Shown: piece after piece, positions 40,702 through 49,246 of the stretch
How positions within the stretch are numbered: position 1 is the first letter of the stretch
How the letters are laid out: every line of letters begins with the position of its first letter
Assembly (NCBI GenBank): GCA_019414205.1
Contig: DXML01000022.1
Span: 82,587 to 146,586, forward strand
DNA from: Collinsella sp.
Lineage (GTDB): Bacteria > Actinomycetota > Coriobacteriia > Coriobacteriales > Coriobacteriaceae
Direction: 5' to 3'
DNA: 64,000 bases
Made by a program: the position numbers and the translations under genes
The notes under the pieces: generated by a model
Databases searched by the model: none
What the model saw: the letters and a program-made list of their open reading frames with translations, nothing else
Told to the model about the DNA's origin: nothing

Positions 40702-42477
40702 TTACTTAGAGAGCTGTTCACTCACGAAGGCGAGAGACTTATCGCCGTTCTGGGAGAGCTCGATGTATTGCTTGCCACGGCAGGCGACGCACTTGTTGCC
40801 CACGCGCTCGCAGTCCTTCTGCAGGTCGGCCAGGTAGCTCGCGGCCTGCGGGGCCAGGACGACTAGGTCAAAGTCGGGGAGCATGTCAACGTGGTTGCCG
40901 TATGCCTCGGCAGCGGTCTCAAGATTGATGCCGCGCTCCTTGGCGGCCTTGGCCAGCGCGTTGGCGAGCAGGCCCGAGGTGCCGCCACCCTGGCAGAGCA
41001 CGAGCACGCGCTTGCCGTTGAGGTCGCTGGCGGTCGTTGCCTCGGCAGCGGGTGCTGCAGAAGCGGCGGGGGCGTCGACCTTCACGGCCTCGGCAGCAGC
41101 GCCAGCGGCAACGCTCTTGGCGTCGGCCTTGCCCTGGAAGGCATCGTTGAGCTTGGCGGCCTTCTCGGCGTTCTTGGCGGCGAGCTCCTCCTGGGAGATC
41201 TCGGCCTCCTCGGCGCACTTCTGGGCGTCATAGGCACGGAAGAACGGGTAGTACAGAACGAAGTCGACGACCAGGATAAGGGCGAGCATCACAAAGGCGA
41301 GCGGCTGGAAGCCCAGGCCCATGATGGTGCCGATGGGGCCGGGGACGGTCCAGGGCAGGGTGTACATAAAGCCGTTCATGCCCAAGAAGTCGATAAAGAT
41401 CTTGAGGATCCAGATGTTGGCGATCGGGGCAAAGACAAACGGGACAAAGAAGACGGGGTTGAGCACGATGGGCGCGGCGAACAGCAGCGGCTCGTTGACG
41501 GCAAAGCAGACCGGGACGATGGCAGCCTTACCGACGGCGCGCATCTCCTGAGACTTGGCCAGGAAGCAGAACATAAAGACCAGGACGAGCGTGGCGCCGG
41601 TGCCGCCCATGCAGACGACGAAGTATTGGGCACCCTGGGTCAGGACAGCGGAAGCGTGCTGGCCAGCCTGGAACGCAGCCAGGTTGTCGGTCATGTTGGC
41701 AACGAGGGCGGCGGCGATGGCGGGCTCGACGATCGAGGGGCCGTGGACGCCCACGAACCAGAAGAGGCTCATGGCGCCGTAGATCACAGCGAGGCCGATG
41801 TAGCCGTCGGCAGCGGTGAACAGGGGCTGGAACACCTGGATGACGCCCTGGGCAAAGCAGAAGCCAAAAGCAGCGCGGAAGGCGATGTCAAAGACCCAAA
41901 AGACGGTGATGCAGACGGAGAAGGGGATGATGTCCTTAAAGGTCTGCGAGATGTTGGGCGGAACTTGCTCGGGCATCTTGACGGTGATGTTGCGCTTAAT
42001 GAAGAACTTGTAGATGATGCCGGTCACAAACGCAGCGATAAAGGCGGTCAGCAGGCCTTTGGAACCAAGGTAGGTGGTGTTGAAGCCGCTGGCAGCGTCC
42101 GTGGCGATCGTGTCGCTCGAAAGGAGCAAGAAGCCGATGATGGCCGCGCACATGCACGAGATGAAGTTGATCTGGTTGTTCTTGGGCAGATCGCGGTTCT
42201 GAGCGTCGGCGAAGTGCTTGGCTGTGGTGGCAGCGCAGGCGATGGCCAGGATACCCATGGAGTAGTTGTAGCACTTCCACAGGGCGTTGTTGATGTCATC
42301 GGGCCAGTAGAAACCCCAGATGTTGGGGACCGAGGCTACCAGGCAGAAGATGGACGAGAAGATGATGATGGGGATGACGGAGATAAAGCCGTCGCGGATC
42401 GCCTTGAGGTACTTGTTGCGGGCGATCGCGTTGAAAAAGGGCTGGCCCTTTTCGATGATGGCGATGAGTTGCTCCAT
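40702..42477 (-). CDS. lacE: PTS lactose-family EIICB transporter (module 3)
   Basis: A 591-residue transporter, the most divergent of the three. The EIIC part starts IEKGQPFFNAIARNKYLKAI. A longer, Ala/Lys/Glu-rich charged linker follows. The EIIB phospho-cysteine is about C495 in LVLCQGGGTSGLL, with two further cysteines (CVAC near 563). The altered EIIB loop suggests either another EIIA preference or another sugar. AGGAG lies before the ATG. Confidence 0.9.
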   Translation of the reverse strand: MEQLIAIIEKGQPFFNAIARNKYLKAIRDGFISVIPIIIFSSIFCLVASVPNIWGFYWPDDINNALWKCYNYSMGILAIACAATTAKHFADAQNRDLPKNNQINFISCMCAAIIGFLLLSSDTIATDAASGFNTTYLGSKGLLTAFIAAFVTGIIYKFFIKRNITVKMPEQVPPNISQTFKDIIPFSVCITVFWVFDIAFRAAFGFCFAQGVIQVFQPLFTAADGYIGLAVIYGAMSLFWFVGVHGPSIVEPAIAAALVANMTDNLAAFQAGQHASAVLTQGAQYFVVCMGGTGATLVLVFMFCFLAKSQEMRAVGKAAIVPVCFAVNEPLLFAAPIVLNPVFFVPFVFAPIANIWILKIFIDFLGMNGFMYTLPWTVPGPIGTIMGLGFQPLAFVMLALILVVDFVLYYPFFRAYDAQKCAEEAEISQEELAAKNAEKAAKLNDAFQGKADAKSVAAGAAAEAVKVDAPAASAAPAAEATTASDLNGKRVLVLCQGGGTSGLLANALAKAAKERGINLETAAEAYGNHVDMLPDFDLVVLAPQAASYLADLQKDCERVGNKCVACRGKQYIELSQNGDKSLAFVSEQLSK

Positions 42478-42834
42478 GCAATGCTCCTAAGAGTCGGTGG
42501 GTTAGCAACGATGGTAGCTTTTGGCGTTCAGTTGCCAAAATGTTGACGTTGCCATTTTGCGACACAAAAAAAGACGCGAACCGGTGGTTCCTGTGCCTGC
42601 GAACCGTCGATTCCCTATGCGTAAACGTTTGAGCCGCCCGGTGGCTCTGTGTTTGCGCAATGGCAACGTTAACATTTGGGCGTCAAAAGCCGTTTGGGGA
42701 AGCAAAAATGTCGGTGAACGGTAGGTTTTGGGTGGTGAGCGTATGGTGGGGGAGGCGTTGGATATACTTGAAGGCGTTAAAAATGACTGCGTAGGGTGCC
42801 ACCAATGGCATCGTCGACATAGAAAGATCGACCT
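42478..42834. promoter_or_regulatory. Divergent control region of module 3 with two LacI operators
   Basis: AAATGTTGACGTTGCCATTT (42538-42557) and, in opposite orientation, AATGGCAACGTTAACATTT (42659-42677) share 18 of 20 positions. CGGTGAACGGT (42712-42722) is the common motif. The two operators are about 120 bases apart, so DNA looping is possible. Confidence 0.65.
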
Positions 42835-43839
42835 ATGGCCGCTGTTAAAAAATCGGTTTCCGTTAAGGATGTGGCGCGTCTCGCGGGCGTCTCGGAGCAG
42901 ACAGTCTCGCGTACGGTGCACGATTCGCCCAGTGTGCGCCCCGAGACCAAGGAGCGCGTGCGTGCCGCCATGCGCGAGCTGGGGTATCGCCCCAATTTTG
43001 CCGGTCGATCGTTGCGCCGCGGTAAGTTTAAGACCGTCGGCGTCGCCATGTTCAACATTACCGGCACCGGCAACCTCGACCGTATGGAGGGCTTTGCCGC
43101 CGCCGCCGACAAACACGGCTACGCCATCACCCTCACTAAAGTAGATGGACACCCCTATACCCTCGAGAGCGCATCGTCGCGTATGAGCGCACTGCCGGTG
43201 GACGGTATTGTCGTGATTATGAACCGCATGCCGGCGGACTTTGGCACTTTTGAGCCGCTGCCCGGCATGCAGACGGTGCTCGTTACGATGTTGGAGCACC
43301 CGCTCTGTTCAACGGTCGATAATGACCAGTTCGATTGTTCGCGCCAGGTGGTCGAGTACTTGCTGGGGCGGGGGCACAAAACCGTGCACTTTATCTCGTG
43401 TCCCGAGCGCTCGCTTTCGGGCATGCGGCGCGAGGAAGGCTGGCGCGAGACATTGCGTGCGCATGGCATTGAGCCCCCGCAGCTCGTGCGCGGCGATTGG
43501 ACGGCACAGAGCGGGTATGCTGCCGGTCAGGCTCTGGCGGACGATCCGACCTGTACGGCCATTTATGCCTCCAACGATGCCATGGCATATGGCTGCATCC
43601 GTGGGCTCGAGTCGCGCGGGAAGCGCGTGCCCCAGGACGTGAGCGTGGTGGGTGTTGACGACAGCCTGGGCGATATCGTGCCCGACCGTCGCCTGACCAC
43701 GGTGCGCTTTGACAACAAGCGCGTCGGCATGTGGGCGGTCGACAAGATTGCCGGCGCCGATGGGGGTGCGTCTGGCGTGGAGCACATGCTGATTCCCGGT
43801 GTGCTCGTCGAGGGCGATACGGTGCGCGATTTGCGTTAG
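42835..43839 (+). CDS. LacI-family regulator (module 3)
   Basis: A 334-residue repressor. Headpiece VKDVARLAGVSEQTVSRTVH has E-Q after GVS and the unusual H-D-S in place of N-G/E. The effector domain includes FKTVGVAMFNITGTGN, IYASNDAMAYGCIRGL and VSVVGVDDSLGD. It is divergent from the EIICB/GH1 operon of module 3 and lies beside GGCAACGTTAACATT-type operators. Confidence 0.85.
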   Translation: MAAVKKSVSVKDVARLAGVSEQTVSRTVHDSPSVRPETKERVRAAMRELGYRPNFAGRSLRRGKFKTVGVAMFNITGTGNLDRMEGFAAAADKHGYAITLTKVDGHPYTLESASSRMSALPVDGIVVIMNRMPADFGTFEPLPGMQTVLVTMLEHPLCSTVDNDQFDCSRQVVEYLLGRGHKTVHFISCPERSLSGMRREEGWRETLRAHGIEPPQLVRGDWTAQSGYAAGQALADDPTCTAIYASNDAMAYGCIRGLESRGKRVPQDVSVVGVDDSLGDIVPDRRLTTVRFDNKRVGMWAVDKIAGADGGASGVEHMLIPGVLVEGDTVRDLR

Positions 43840-44053
43840 GGTGCGGTCCTGTTTGGGTTGCCGCTAACTGTGTTCGATATTGTTTAAATTGGTTTAAAAA
43901 CCGTTCACGGGCGAAAAGTGACCGTTCATAGCTCGAAATTACGTTTTGAGCTGTTCTATTTTGTTTGAATGTTATTGTTTCTGTCATACACAACGCAGCG
44001 CGTATGCCCGGACGCGATGCTCTCCATTGGTTCATATGTGAAAGGAACGCAAC
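43840..44053 (+). promoter_or_regulatory. lacF promoter region
   Basis: It contains ATATTGTTTAAATTGGTTTA (43878-43897), a reverse-orientation CCGTGAACGGT (43900-43910), a second partial copy (ACCGTTCA, 43921-43928) and TTTTGTTTGAATGTTATT (43959-43976), which matches the LacR-type motif before the DeoR and lacA genes. Confidence 0.5.
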
Positions 44054-44392
44054 ATGGCAACCAAAGAAGAAATCTCGATGGTTGGATTCGAGATTGTCGC
44101 ATACGCAGGTGACGCCCAGACCGATCTGCTTGCAGCGCTCGATGCTGCTCGCGAGGGTGACTTTGAGAAGGCCGAGCAGCTGCACAAGGATGCCAGCGAT
44201 GCGCTCATCGGTGCCCACGACACGCAGACCAAGCTGCTTTCGCAGGAGGCCGGCGGTGGCGAGATGGAGATGACCTTCATCATGGCTCACGCTCAGGACA
44301 CTCTCATGACCACTATGATCCTGGAGAAGCAGGCCCGCTTTACCATCGATGCCTACAAGCGCATCGCTGAGCTCGAGGCCAAGCTCGCCTAA
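44054..44392 (+). CDS. lacF: PTS lactose-family EIIA component
   Basis: A 112-residue trimeric helical phosphocarrier. The phosphohistidine is H79 in FIMAHAQDTLMT, with Asp82 as the metal ligand typical of LacF. It passes phosphate from HPr to lactose-type EIIB domains. It stands alone with its own promoter and terminator, and is the only lactose-family EIIA in the window, so it probably serves all three EIICB proteins. AAAGGA precedes the ATG. Confidence 0.92.
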   Translation: MATKEEISMVGFEIVAYAGDAQTDLLAALDAAREGDFEKAEQLHKDASDALIGAHDTQTKLLSQEAGGGEMEMTFIMAHAQDTLMTTMILEKQARFTIDAYKRIAELEAKLA

Positions 44393-44419
44393 CGAGCCCT
44401 CACAACCAAGTTCCCTTCC

Positions 44420-44453
44420 AAAAGCCCTGCCGCACCCGCGACAGGGCTTTTTC
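44420..44453 (+). terminator. Terminator of lacF
   Basis: AAAGCCCTG (44421-44429) pairs with CAGGGCTTT (44442-44450), followed by TT. Confidence 0.8.
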
Positions 44454-44465
44454 TGTCCTCCTCCA

Positions 44466-44575
44466 AGTTGCGGTGAAATAGGGACTGAATAGGGGCCGGC
44501 GGGCGCAAAACAATCCCTATTCCACCGCAACTCATCCCGAGACAGTCATTGGGGACGTTCTTAAACGACTAGTCG
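44466..44575. repeat. Inverted repeat plus TCATTGGGGACG-type repeat
   Basis: Arms 44466-44484 and 44514-44532 pair with one mismatch (AGTTGCGGTGAAATAGGGA). Directly after, TCATTGGGGACGTTCTTAAA followed by CGACTAGTCG (44547-44576) is a copy of a repeat also found at 49092-49151 and, in part, at 63888-63918. Confidence 0.6.
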
Positions 44576-44676
44576 TTGGGGGCAGTCTTGGAGCTTCTGC
44601 ACGCCCTCCCGTTCGGTTTTTCGATGGGTGGGTATACTTCCATCCGCAATGCAGGCCGGAATGAGGAGGTGTCCAA

Positions 44677-45690
44677 ATGCCGGACAACGGATTGATTCAA
44701 AAGACAGATGCGCACGAGATGGCTCATGGGCGTCCTGTCCAGATAACCGAGCATACGACGGTAACCGAGCTGCAGCCCAGCCTGTCCGATGTCGTGTGCG
44801 CAAACAAAAAGCTGCAGATTGGCTTTATCGTTGCGCTCGTGGTACTGGCGCTGCTGTCGGGCTTTGTAGCTCGTCCGCATTTCGCCGATACCAAGACTTG
44901 GGACTCCACCATCGAGGTCATCGATCAAAAGAAGGGCAACGTTTTGGCGCTCACGACCTCGTGCGTCGCCCTATCTGCGGGTATAACTGCGCTGCCGGGC
45001 GATACGGGAACGCCAGTTGCCGAGCAGCTCGCGCAGCTTTCGGGAAACTTGGGTATCGTGCTTGCCGTGCTCTACCTCGAAAAATATCTGCTGACCATTT
45101 TATGGTCGGTCGGGCTGGGCATCCTGATTCCGTTCTCGCTCGTACTCTTCGCGGTGTCGCTTGGCATTCACGGACGCTGGAGCACGAGCGCGGTCATTCG
45201 CCGCGTAGCAACGCGTGTGCTGGTGGTCGCCATAATTGGCATGGCGTTGGTGCCTGCAAGCGTTTGGGTGTCGCAGAAGGTCGACGAAACGTATCGCGTT
45301 AGCATCGAGGCGGCCGAGCAAAAGGCGGCCGACGCTGCGAGTGCGGCAGATAGCGATAGCTCCAAAACAAGCAAGAAAAAGACCGAGTCCGCAGAGTCCA
45401 AGAGCGTGCTCGAGCAGCTTGCCGACGGTGCCTCGGGCCTCGTCACGTCGGTGACCAGCGGCGCCAAGCAGATGACCGATGAGATCGTGCAGCAGGTGAC
45501 CGACCTCATCGAAGGCGTCATCGTGATGATCGTGACCTCGTGCGTTATCCCGCTGCTGGTGCTCGTGGCGTTCCTATGGCTAGGACACGTGCTGCTGGGG
45601 ATTGATATTTCCGGCCCGGCGAACTATTTGACGGGCCGCTTTCTGAGTGCTCCGTCCAAGCACGCCAAGAAGGGCAGGCAGTCTGAGTAG
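44677..45690 (+). CDS. Membrane protein with coiled/charged insert, unknown function
   Basis: I do not recognise this 337-residue protein. Membrane segments are predicted at about 48-66, 125-160, 178-198 and 275-305. Between them lie an extracytoplasmic region (about 67-115) and an Ala/Lys/Ser-rich segment (about 215-260, AAEQKAADAASAADSDSSKT). Start ATG 44677 has GAGGAGG upstream. It is monocistronic, with a strong terminator at 45730-45763. No link to sugar metabolism is visible. Confidence 0.6.
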   Translation: MPDNGLIQKTDAHEMAHGRPVQITEHTTVTELQPSLSDVVCANKKLQIGFIVALVVLALLSGFVARPHFADTKTWDSTIEVIDQKKGNVLALTTSCVALSAGITALPGDTGTPVAEQLAQLSGNLGIVLAVLYLEKYLLTILWSVGLGILIPFSLVLFAVSLGIHGRWSTSAVIRRVATRVLVVAIIGMALVPASVWVSQKVDETYRVSIEAAEQKAADAASAADSDSSKTSKKKTESAESKSVLEQLADGASGLVTSVTSGAKQMTDEIVQQVTDLIEGVIVMIVTSCVIPLLVLVAFLWLGHVLLGIDISGPANYLTGRFLSAPSKHAKKGRQSE

Positions 45691-45727
45691 GCGGCAAAGC
45701 GTTCTTTGGAAGATCAACTGTAAGAAG

Positions 45728-45768
45728 GGCGGCCGAGACACGTTCTCGGCCGCCCTTTTGTTTGTTGA
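45728..45768 (+). terminator. Terminator of the membrane protein gene
   Basis: GGGCGGCCGAGA pairs with TCTCGGCCGCCC around CACGT, followed by TTTTG. Confidence 0.85.
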
Positions 45769-45815
45769 ATACGCGGTCGCTACGTCCGCGCCGGGTCCAG
45801 ACGGTCGGCAATCAT

Positions 45816-45906
45816 CCGTGAACGGTATTTGTTCAAAAAAGAACAAAGATAAACAAATAATTCTTGCAGTTACTGTTCGAATGTGTTCAAATAAACATGA
45901 ACAGTG
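45816..45906 (+). promoter_or_regulatory. lacAB promoter region with LacR-like sites
   Basis: In order: CCGTGAACGGT (45816-45826), the palindrome TTGTTCAAAAAAGAACAA (45829-45846), ATAAACAAATAAT, TTACTGTTCGAATGTGTT (45870-45887) and TTCAAATAAACATGAACA (45886-45903). The repeated TGTTC/GAACA words are typical of DeoR/LacR control. The regulator is probably the protein at 28475-29239. Confidence 0.5.
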
Positions 45907-45997
45907 AAGAACCGCACATTCAGATGCCCGGACCTGAACGCGATTCAACACTTCCAAACAGAAACTACGCACCTGCGTATCTCTCAAGGAGGATGTC

Positions 45998-46426
45998 ATG
46001 AGGGTTGTAATCGCTTCCGATGCCGACGGTATGTCGATGAAGGAGTCCATCAAGGAGATGCTCATCGCCGACGGTCACGAGGTCGTCGACTATTCCGAGA
46101 CCCCTGCCGCGGACTTTGTCGATTCCGCGACCGCCGTTGCCAAGGACCTGCTGGAGCACAAGGATTCCCAGGGCTTCGCATTCGATAAGTACGGCGTCGG
46201 CTCCTATATGGCCGCCGTCAAGATCAAGGGCATGGTCGTCGCCAACATTTCCGACGAGCGTTCCGCTTACATGACCCGCGAGCACAACGGTTCGCGCATG
46301 GTCACCATGGGCCCGGGCGTTGTGGGCACCGAGGTCGCCAAGAAGATCGCCCGCGAGTTCCTGCGCGCTCAGTACGCCGGCGGCCGTCACCAGATCCGTG
46401 TCGACATGCTCAACAAGATGGCCTAA
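45998..46426 (+). CDS. lacA: Galactose-6-phosphate isomerase subunit LacA
   Basis: A 142-residue member of the RpiB/LacAB family (VVIASDADGMSMKESIKEML; EHNGSRMVTMGPGVVG; FLRAQYAGGRHQIRVD). With LacB it converts galactose-6-P to tagatose-6-P. It lacks the catalytic cysteine loop, as LacA subunits do (FDKYGVGSYMAA instead of CGTGIG), so it needs LacB. AAGGAGG lies 6 bases before the ATG. First gene of lacA-lacB-epimerase-lacC. Confidence 0.9.
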   Translation: MRVVIASDADGMSMKESIKEMLIADGHEVVDYSETPAADFVDSATAVAKDLLEHKDSQGFAFDKYGVGSYMAAVKIKGMVVANISDERSAYMTREHNGSRMVTMGPGVVGTEVAKKIAREFLRAQYAGGRHQIRVDMLNKMA

Positions 46427-46489
46427 CGAGAGCCACCGAGAACTCGAACTTCTACCTCAACTTGTGAATTCAGACGAAAGGACGTTCTG

Positions 46490-47014
46490 ATGAAGAAGAC
46501 CATCGCAATCGGTTGCGACCATATCGTTACGGACGAGAAGATCTATCTGGCCGACCGCCTGGAGCAGGCTGGCTACAAGGTGCTCGACTGTGGCACCTAC
46601 AGCCACACCCGTACGCACTATCCCATCTACGGTAAGGCCGTGGGCGAGGCCGTTGCCAGCGGCAAGGCCGACTTTGGCGTGGCCCTGTGCGGCACCGGCA
46701 TCGGCATCACCAACGCCGTCAACAAGGTTCCCGGCGCCCGTTGCGCCCTGGTTCGCGACATGACCTCTGCCCTGTATGCCCGTCGCGAGCTCAACGCCAA
46801 CATCGTGGGCTTTGGCGGCAAGATCACCGGCGAGTTCCTGATGGCCGACATCATGCTTGCCTTCCTGGAGGAGCCCTACGAGAAGACTCCCGAGCACGAT
46901 GCCCTGATTGCCAAGATCGACGCCTGCAATAAGGCCGACGCCGAGGCTCAGGCTGACCCGCACTTCTTTGACGAGTTCCTCGAGAAGTGGGACCGCGGCG
47001 AATACCACGACTAG
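46490..47014 (+). CDS. lacB: Galactose-6-phosphate isomerase subunit LacB
   Basis: A 174-residue partner of LacA with the catalytic cysteine in VALCGTGIGITNAVNK (about 66-81), CDHIVTDEK near the N-terminus and ARRELNANIVGFGGKITG near 105. It has the length of LacB (171) rather than RpiB (about 149). AAAGGA precedes the ATG; 63 bases after lacA. Confidence 0.92.
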   Translation: MKKTIAIGCDHIVTDEKIYLADRLEQAGYKVLDCGTYSHTRTHYPIYGKAVGEAVASGKADFGVALCGTGIGITNAVNKVPGARCALVRDMTSALYARRELNANIVGFGGKITGEFLMADIMLAFLEEPYEKTPEHDALIAKIDACNKADAEAQADPHFFDEFLEKWDRGEYHD

Positions 47015-47133
47015 TGGGGTTCCGGCGTAATTTACTAGTCCATTGACGGCTCGCGTTTCTGTGAGGGGGCGCGGGCCGGTTTTCTATCAGCCCTATTGAC
47101 TTGGCGGGCTGTCGTAAGAAAGGGAAGGCTCCT

Positions 47134-48015
47134 ATGGAGTTTGTTCTTGATAACGGTTCTATCCGCGTGGCACTGAGCACGGCGGGCGGGTCGTTCACTT
47201 CAATTGTGGCCGACGGTCGCGAGTATCTGTGGCAGGGCGATCCTTCGGTCTGGTCGGGCCAGGCACCCATTTGCTTCCCGATCTGCGGCGGCCTTCGTGA
47301 TGGTCGCGCAATGGCCATGGGCGGCCGCGAGGTAAAGCTCGCCCGTCACGGCTTTGCGCGCAAACAGGAGTGGAAGCTCGAGGAGCAGGGCGACAACATG
47401 GTTGCGCTGAGCCTAAGCTCTGCCGACCATGCCGAGTTGCTCGAGCAGTACCCGTATCCGTTTAAGATCGTTGCTCGCTACACGATTGATTCGGAAAAGG
47501 TGGTCGTGTCGTACGAGGTGACCAATGAGGGCACCGAGGACATGCCGTTCTTTGTGGGCGGTCATCCCGGCTTTAAGTGCCCGCTCGACGAGGGCGAGTC
47601 CTATGACGACTACGAGCTCCGTTTTGAGCAGCGTGAGGCCGCCGAGCTCTGTACTGCCGTTCCCTCGACGGGCCTGATTGATGTTGAGCATCGCAGCAAG
47701 AATCCCATGATCGACCAGAGCCTGCCGCTTACCCACGAACTCTTCGACTTCGCGGAGACCATCTTCGACGTGCTCGAGAGCCGCGTGGTTACGCTGACCA
47801 AGAAAACCGAGGACAAGGGCGTGCGCCTGACGTTCCCCGATATGCCGTACCTGATTGTGTGGAGCAAGCCCGAGGGCGACTTTGTGGCTGTTGAACCGTG
47901 GGGCGGCCTGTCTACCTGCTCCGATGAGGATGATATTCTGGAGCACAAGCGTGGCTGCCTGGTTGCCAAGCCGGGGGAGACCGCCATCCGCGGTTTTGAG
48001 ATCGAGATCCTTTAA
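47134..48015 (+). CDS. lacX: Aldose 1-epimerase family protein (second copy, LacX-like)
   Basis: A 293-residue paralogue of 7216-8097, the same length and alignable throughout (GREYLWQGDPSVWSGQAPI; TEDMPFFVGGHPGFKCPLDE; WSKPEGDFVAVEPWGGLSTC). ATG 47134 follows AAAGGGAAGG. Position in a lac operon matches lactococcal lacX, whose proposed role is mutarotation of galactose or galactose-6-P. Confidence 0.85.
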   Translation: MEFVLDNGSIRVALSTAGGSFTSIVADGREYLWQGDPSVWSGQAPICFPICGGLRDGRAMAMGGREVKLARHGFARKQEWKLEEQGDNMVALSLSSADHAELLEQYPYPFKIVARYTIDSEKVVVSYEVTNEGTEDMPFFVGGHPGFKCPLDEGESYDDYELRFEQREAAELCTAVPSTGLIDVEHRSKNPMIDQSLPLTHELFDFAETIFDVLESRVVTLTKKTEDKGVRLTFPDMPYLIVWSKPEGDFVAVEPWGGLSTCSDEDDILEHKRGCLVAKPGETAIRGFEIEIL

Positions 48016-48068
48016 AGAGCTATCGTATGTTTGAGGCGGGTCGTGCCGCCCCGGAACAGGAGTTCATT

Positions 48069-49004
48069 ATGATTCTGACCGTTACCATGAACCCGTCGAT
48101 CGATACGCGCTATCAGCTCGACAAGCTGATCATCGACGACGTGAACCGCGTGACGCCCGAAAAGACCGCTGGCGGCAAGGGCCTCAACGTGAGCCGCGTG
48201 CTGCTGCAGTTGGGCGACGACGTGCTCGCGACCGGCCTGCTTGGCGGTCACATGGGTGCCTATATGGCCGAGCTCATGGATGCCGATGGCGTCAAGAATG
48301 ACTTTGTGCCCATCGCCGGTGAGACGCGCATTTGCCTGATTATTCTGCACGAGGGTAATCAGACCGAGCTGCTGGAGAGCGGCCCACAGATCGTCCCAGC
48401 CGAGCTCGAGGCCTTTACGGCCAAGTTCGCCGAGCTTGCGGCGAAGGCGGACGTTGTGACGCTTTCGGGCTCGCTGCCGCGTGGCGTCGATGCCGGCTAC
48501 TATGCCGAGCTCGTCAAGATTGCCGAGGAGGCGGGCGCCAAGGTGCTGCTCGACACCTCGGGTGCATCTCTGGAGGCCGCGCTGGAGTCCGACGCTAAGC
48601 CTGAGCTCGTAAAGCCCAACCTGACCGAGATTAACGGCCTGCTGGGTACGTCCTTTACGACCGATGATGTCGATGCCCTGCGCGAGGCGCTTGCCTCCGA
48701 TGGCCGCTTTGCCGGTATTCCCTGGGTTGTCGTTTCGATGGGTGCTGCCGGTTCGGTGGGCTTCCATGAGGGCCGCGCGTTCCGCGCCAAGACGCCCGCG
48801 ATTGCGGCTGTGAACGCGACGGGTTCCGGCGACTCGACCATCGCCGGCTTTGCGCATGCCATTGCTGCTGGTGCCGACGATGTCACGGTGCTCAAGACCG
48901 CCAATACCTGCGGCAAGCTCAACGCCATGGATCCCAAGACCGGCCACCTGGTTATGGACCGCTGGGACGAGATCTACAATAGCGTTGAGGTCGTAGAGTT
49001 GTAG
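48069..49004 (+). CDS. lacC: Tagatose-6-phosphate kinase (second copy)
   Basis: A 311-residue PfkB-family kinase nearly identical in layout to 8157-9092 (LTVTMNPSIDTRYQLDKLII; PEKTAGGKGLNVSRVLLQLG; NATGSGDSTIAGFAHAIAAG). Position after lacAB and a LacX-like gene makes tagatose-6-P kinase the best call. CAGGAG lies before ATG 48069; the frame is open further upstream to 48027. Confidence 0.88.
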   Translation: MILTVTMNPSIDTRYQLDKLIIDDVNRVTPEKTAGGKGLNVSRVLLQLGDDVLATGLLGGHMGAYMAELMDADGVKNDFVPIAGETRICLIILHEGNQTELLESGPQIVPAELEAFTAKFAELAAKADVVTLSGSLPRGVDAGYYAELVKIAEEAGAKVLLDTSGASLEAALESDAKPELVKPNLTEINGLLGTSFTTDDVDALREALASDGRFAGIPWVVVSMGAAGSVGFHEGRAFRAKTPAIAAVNATGSGDSTIAGFAHAIAAGADDVTVLKTANTCGKLNAMDPKTGHLVMDRWDEIYNSVEVVEL

Positions 49005-49026
49005 CAGTTGCGACTCCTAATAGAAT

Positions 49027-49151
49027 GAGCGTGGATAATCTCCCGCTTTTGGTGCTCATACGAGCTCAAAGTGGGAGATTATCCACGCTCGAGTCATTAG
49101 TCGCCGGGGACGTTCTTGTTTGACTAGTCGTTTAAGAGCGTCCCCAATGAC
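49027..49151. repeat. Two long inverted repeats after lacC
   Basis: First pair: 49027-49049 and 49068-49090, 23-base arms with one mismatch (GAGCGTGGATAATCTCCC). Second: 49092-49151, a palindromic TCATTGGGGACG / CGTCCCC unit around ACTAGT, a relative of the repeat at 44547. They sit between convergent lacC and galT. Confidence 0.75.
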
Positions 49152-49161
49152 TAACCAGTAA

Positions 49162-49200
49162 AACGGCGCCCGCCGGCGATGTTGCCGGCGGGCGCCGTTG
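49162..49200 (-). terminator. Terminator of galKT
   Basis: AACGGCGCCCGCCGGC (49162-49177) pairs perfectly with 49184-49199; the minus-strand side continues TTTTACTGG. Confidence 0.75.
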
Positions 49201-49246
49201 TCGTGTGGGCGGAAATGATCCGTTTTCCTCCGTCCCCAAGGGATCC

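Noticed and set aside
31118..42546. Very long open frames antisense to the three EIICB genes (550-590 codons each)
   Set aside because: They are shadows caused by high G+C third positions. Their proteins are Gly/Asp/Arg-rich, have no domains, and mirror the PTS genes codon by codon.
44628..45302. 224-codon plus-strand frame overlapping the membrane protein gene
   Set aside because: Out-of-frame shadow of the gene at 44677-45690, which has the ribosome site and membrane segments.
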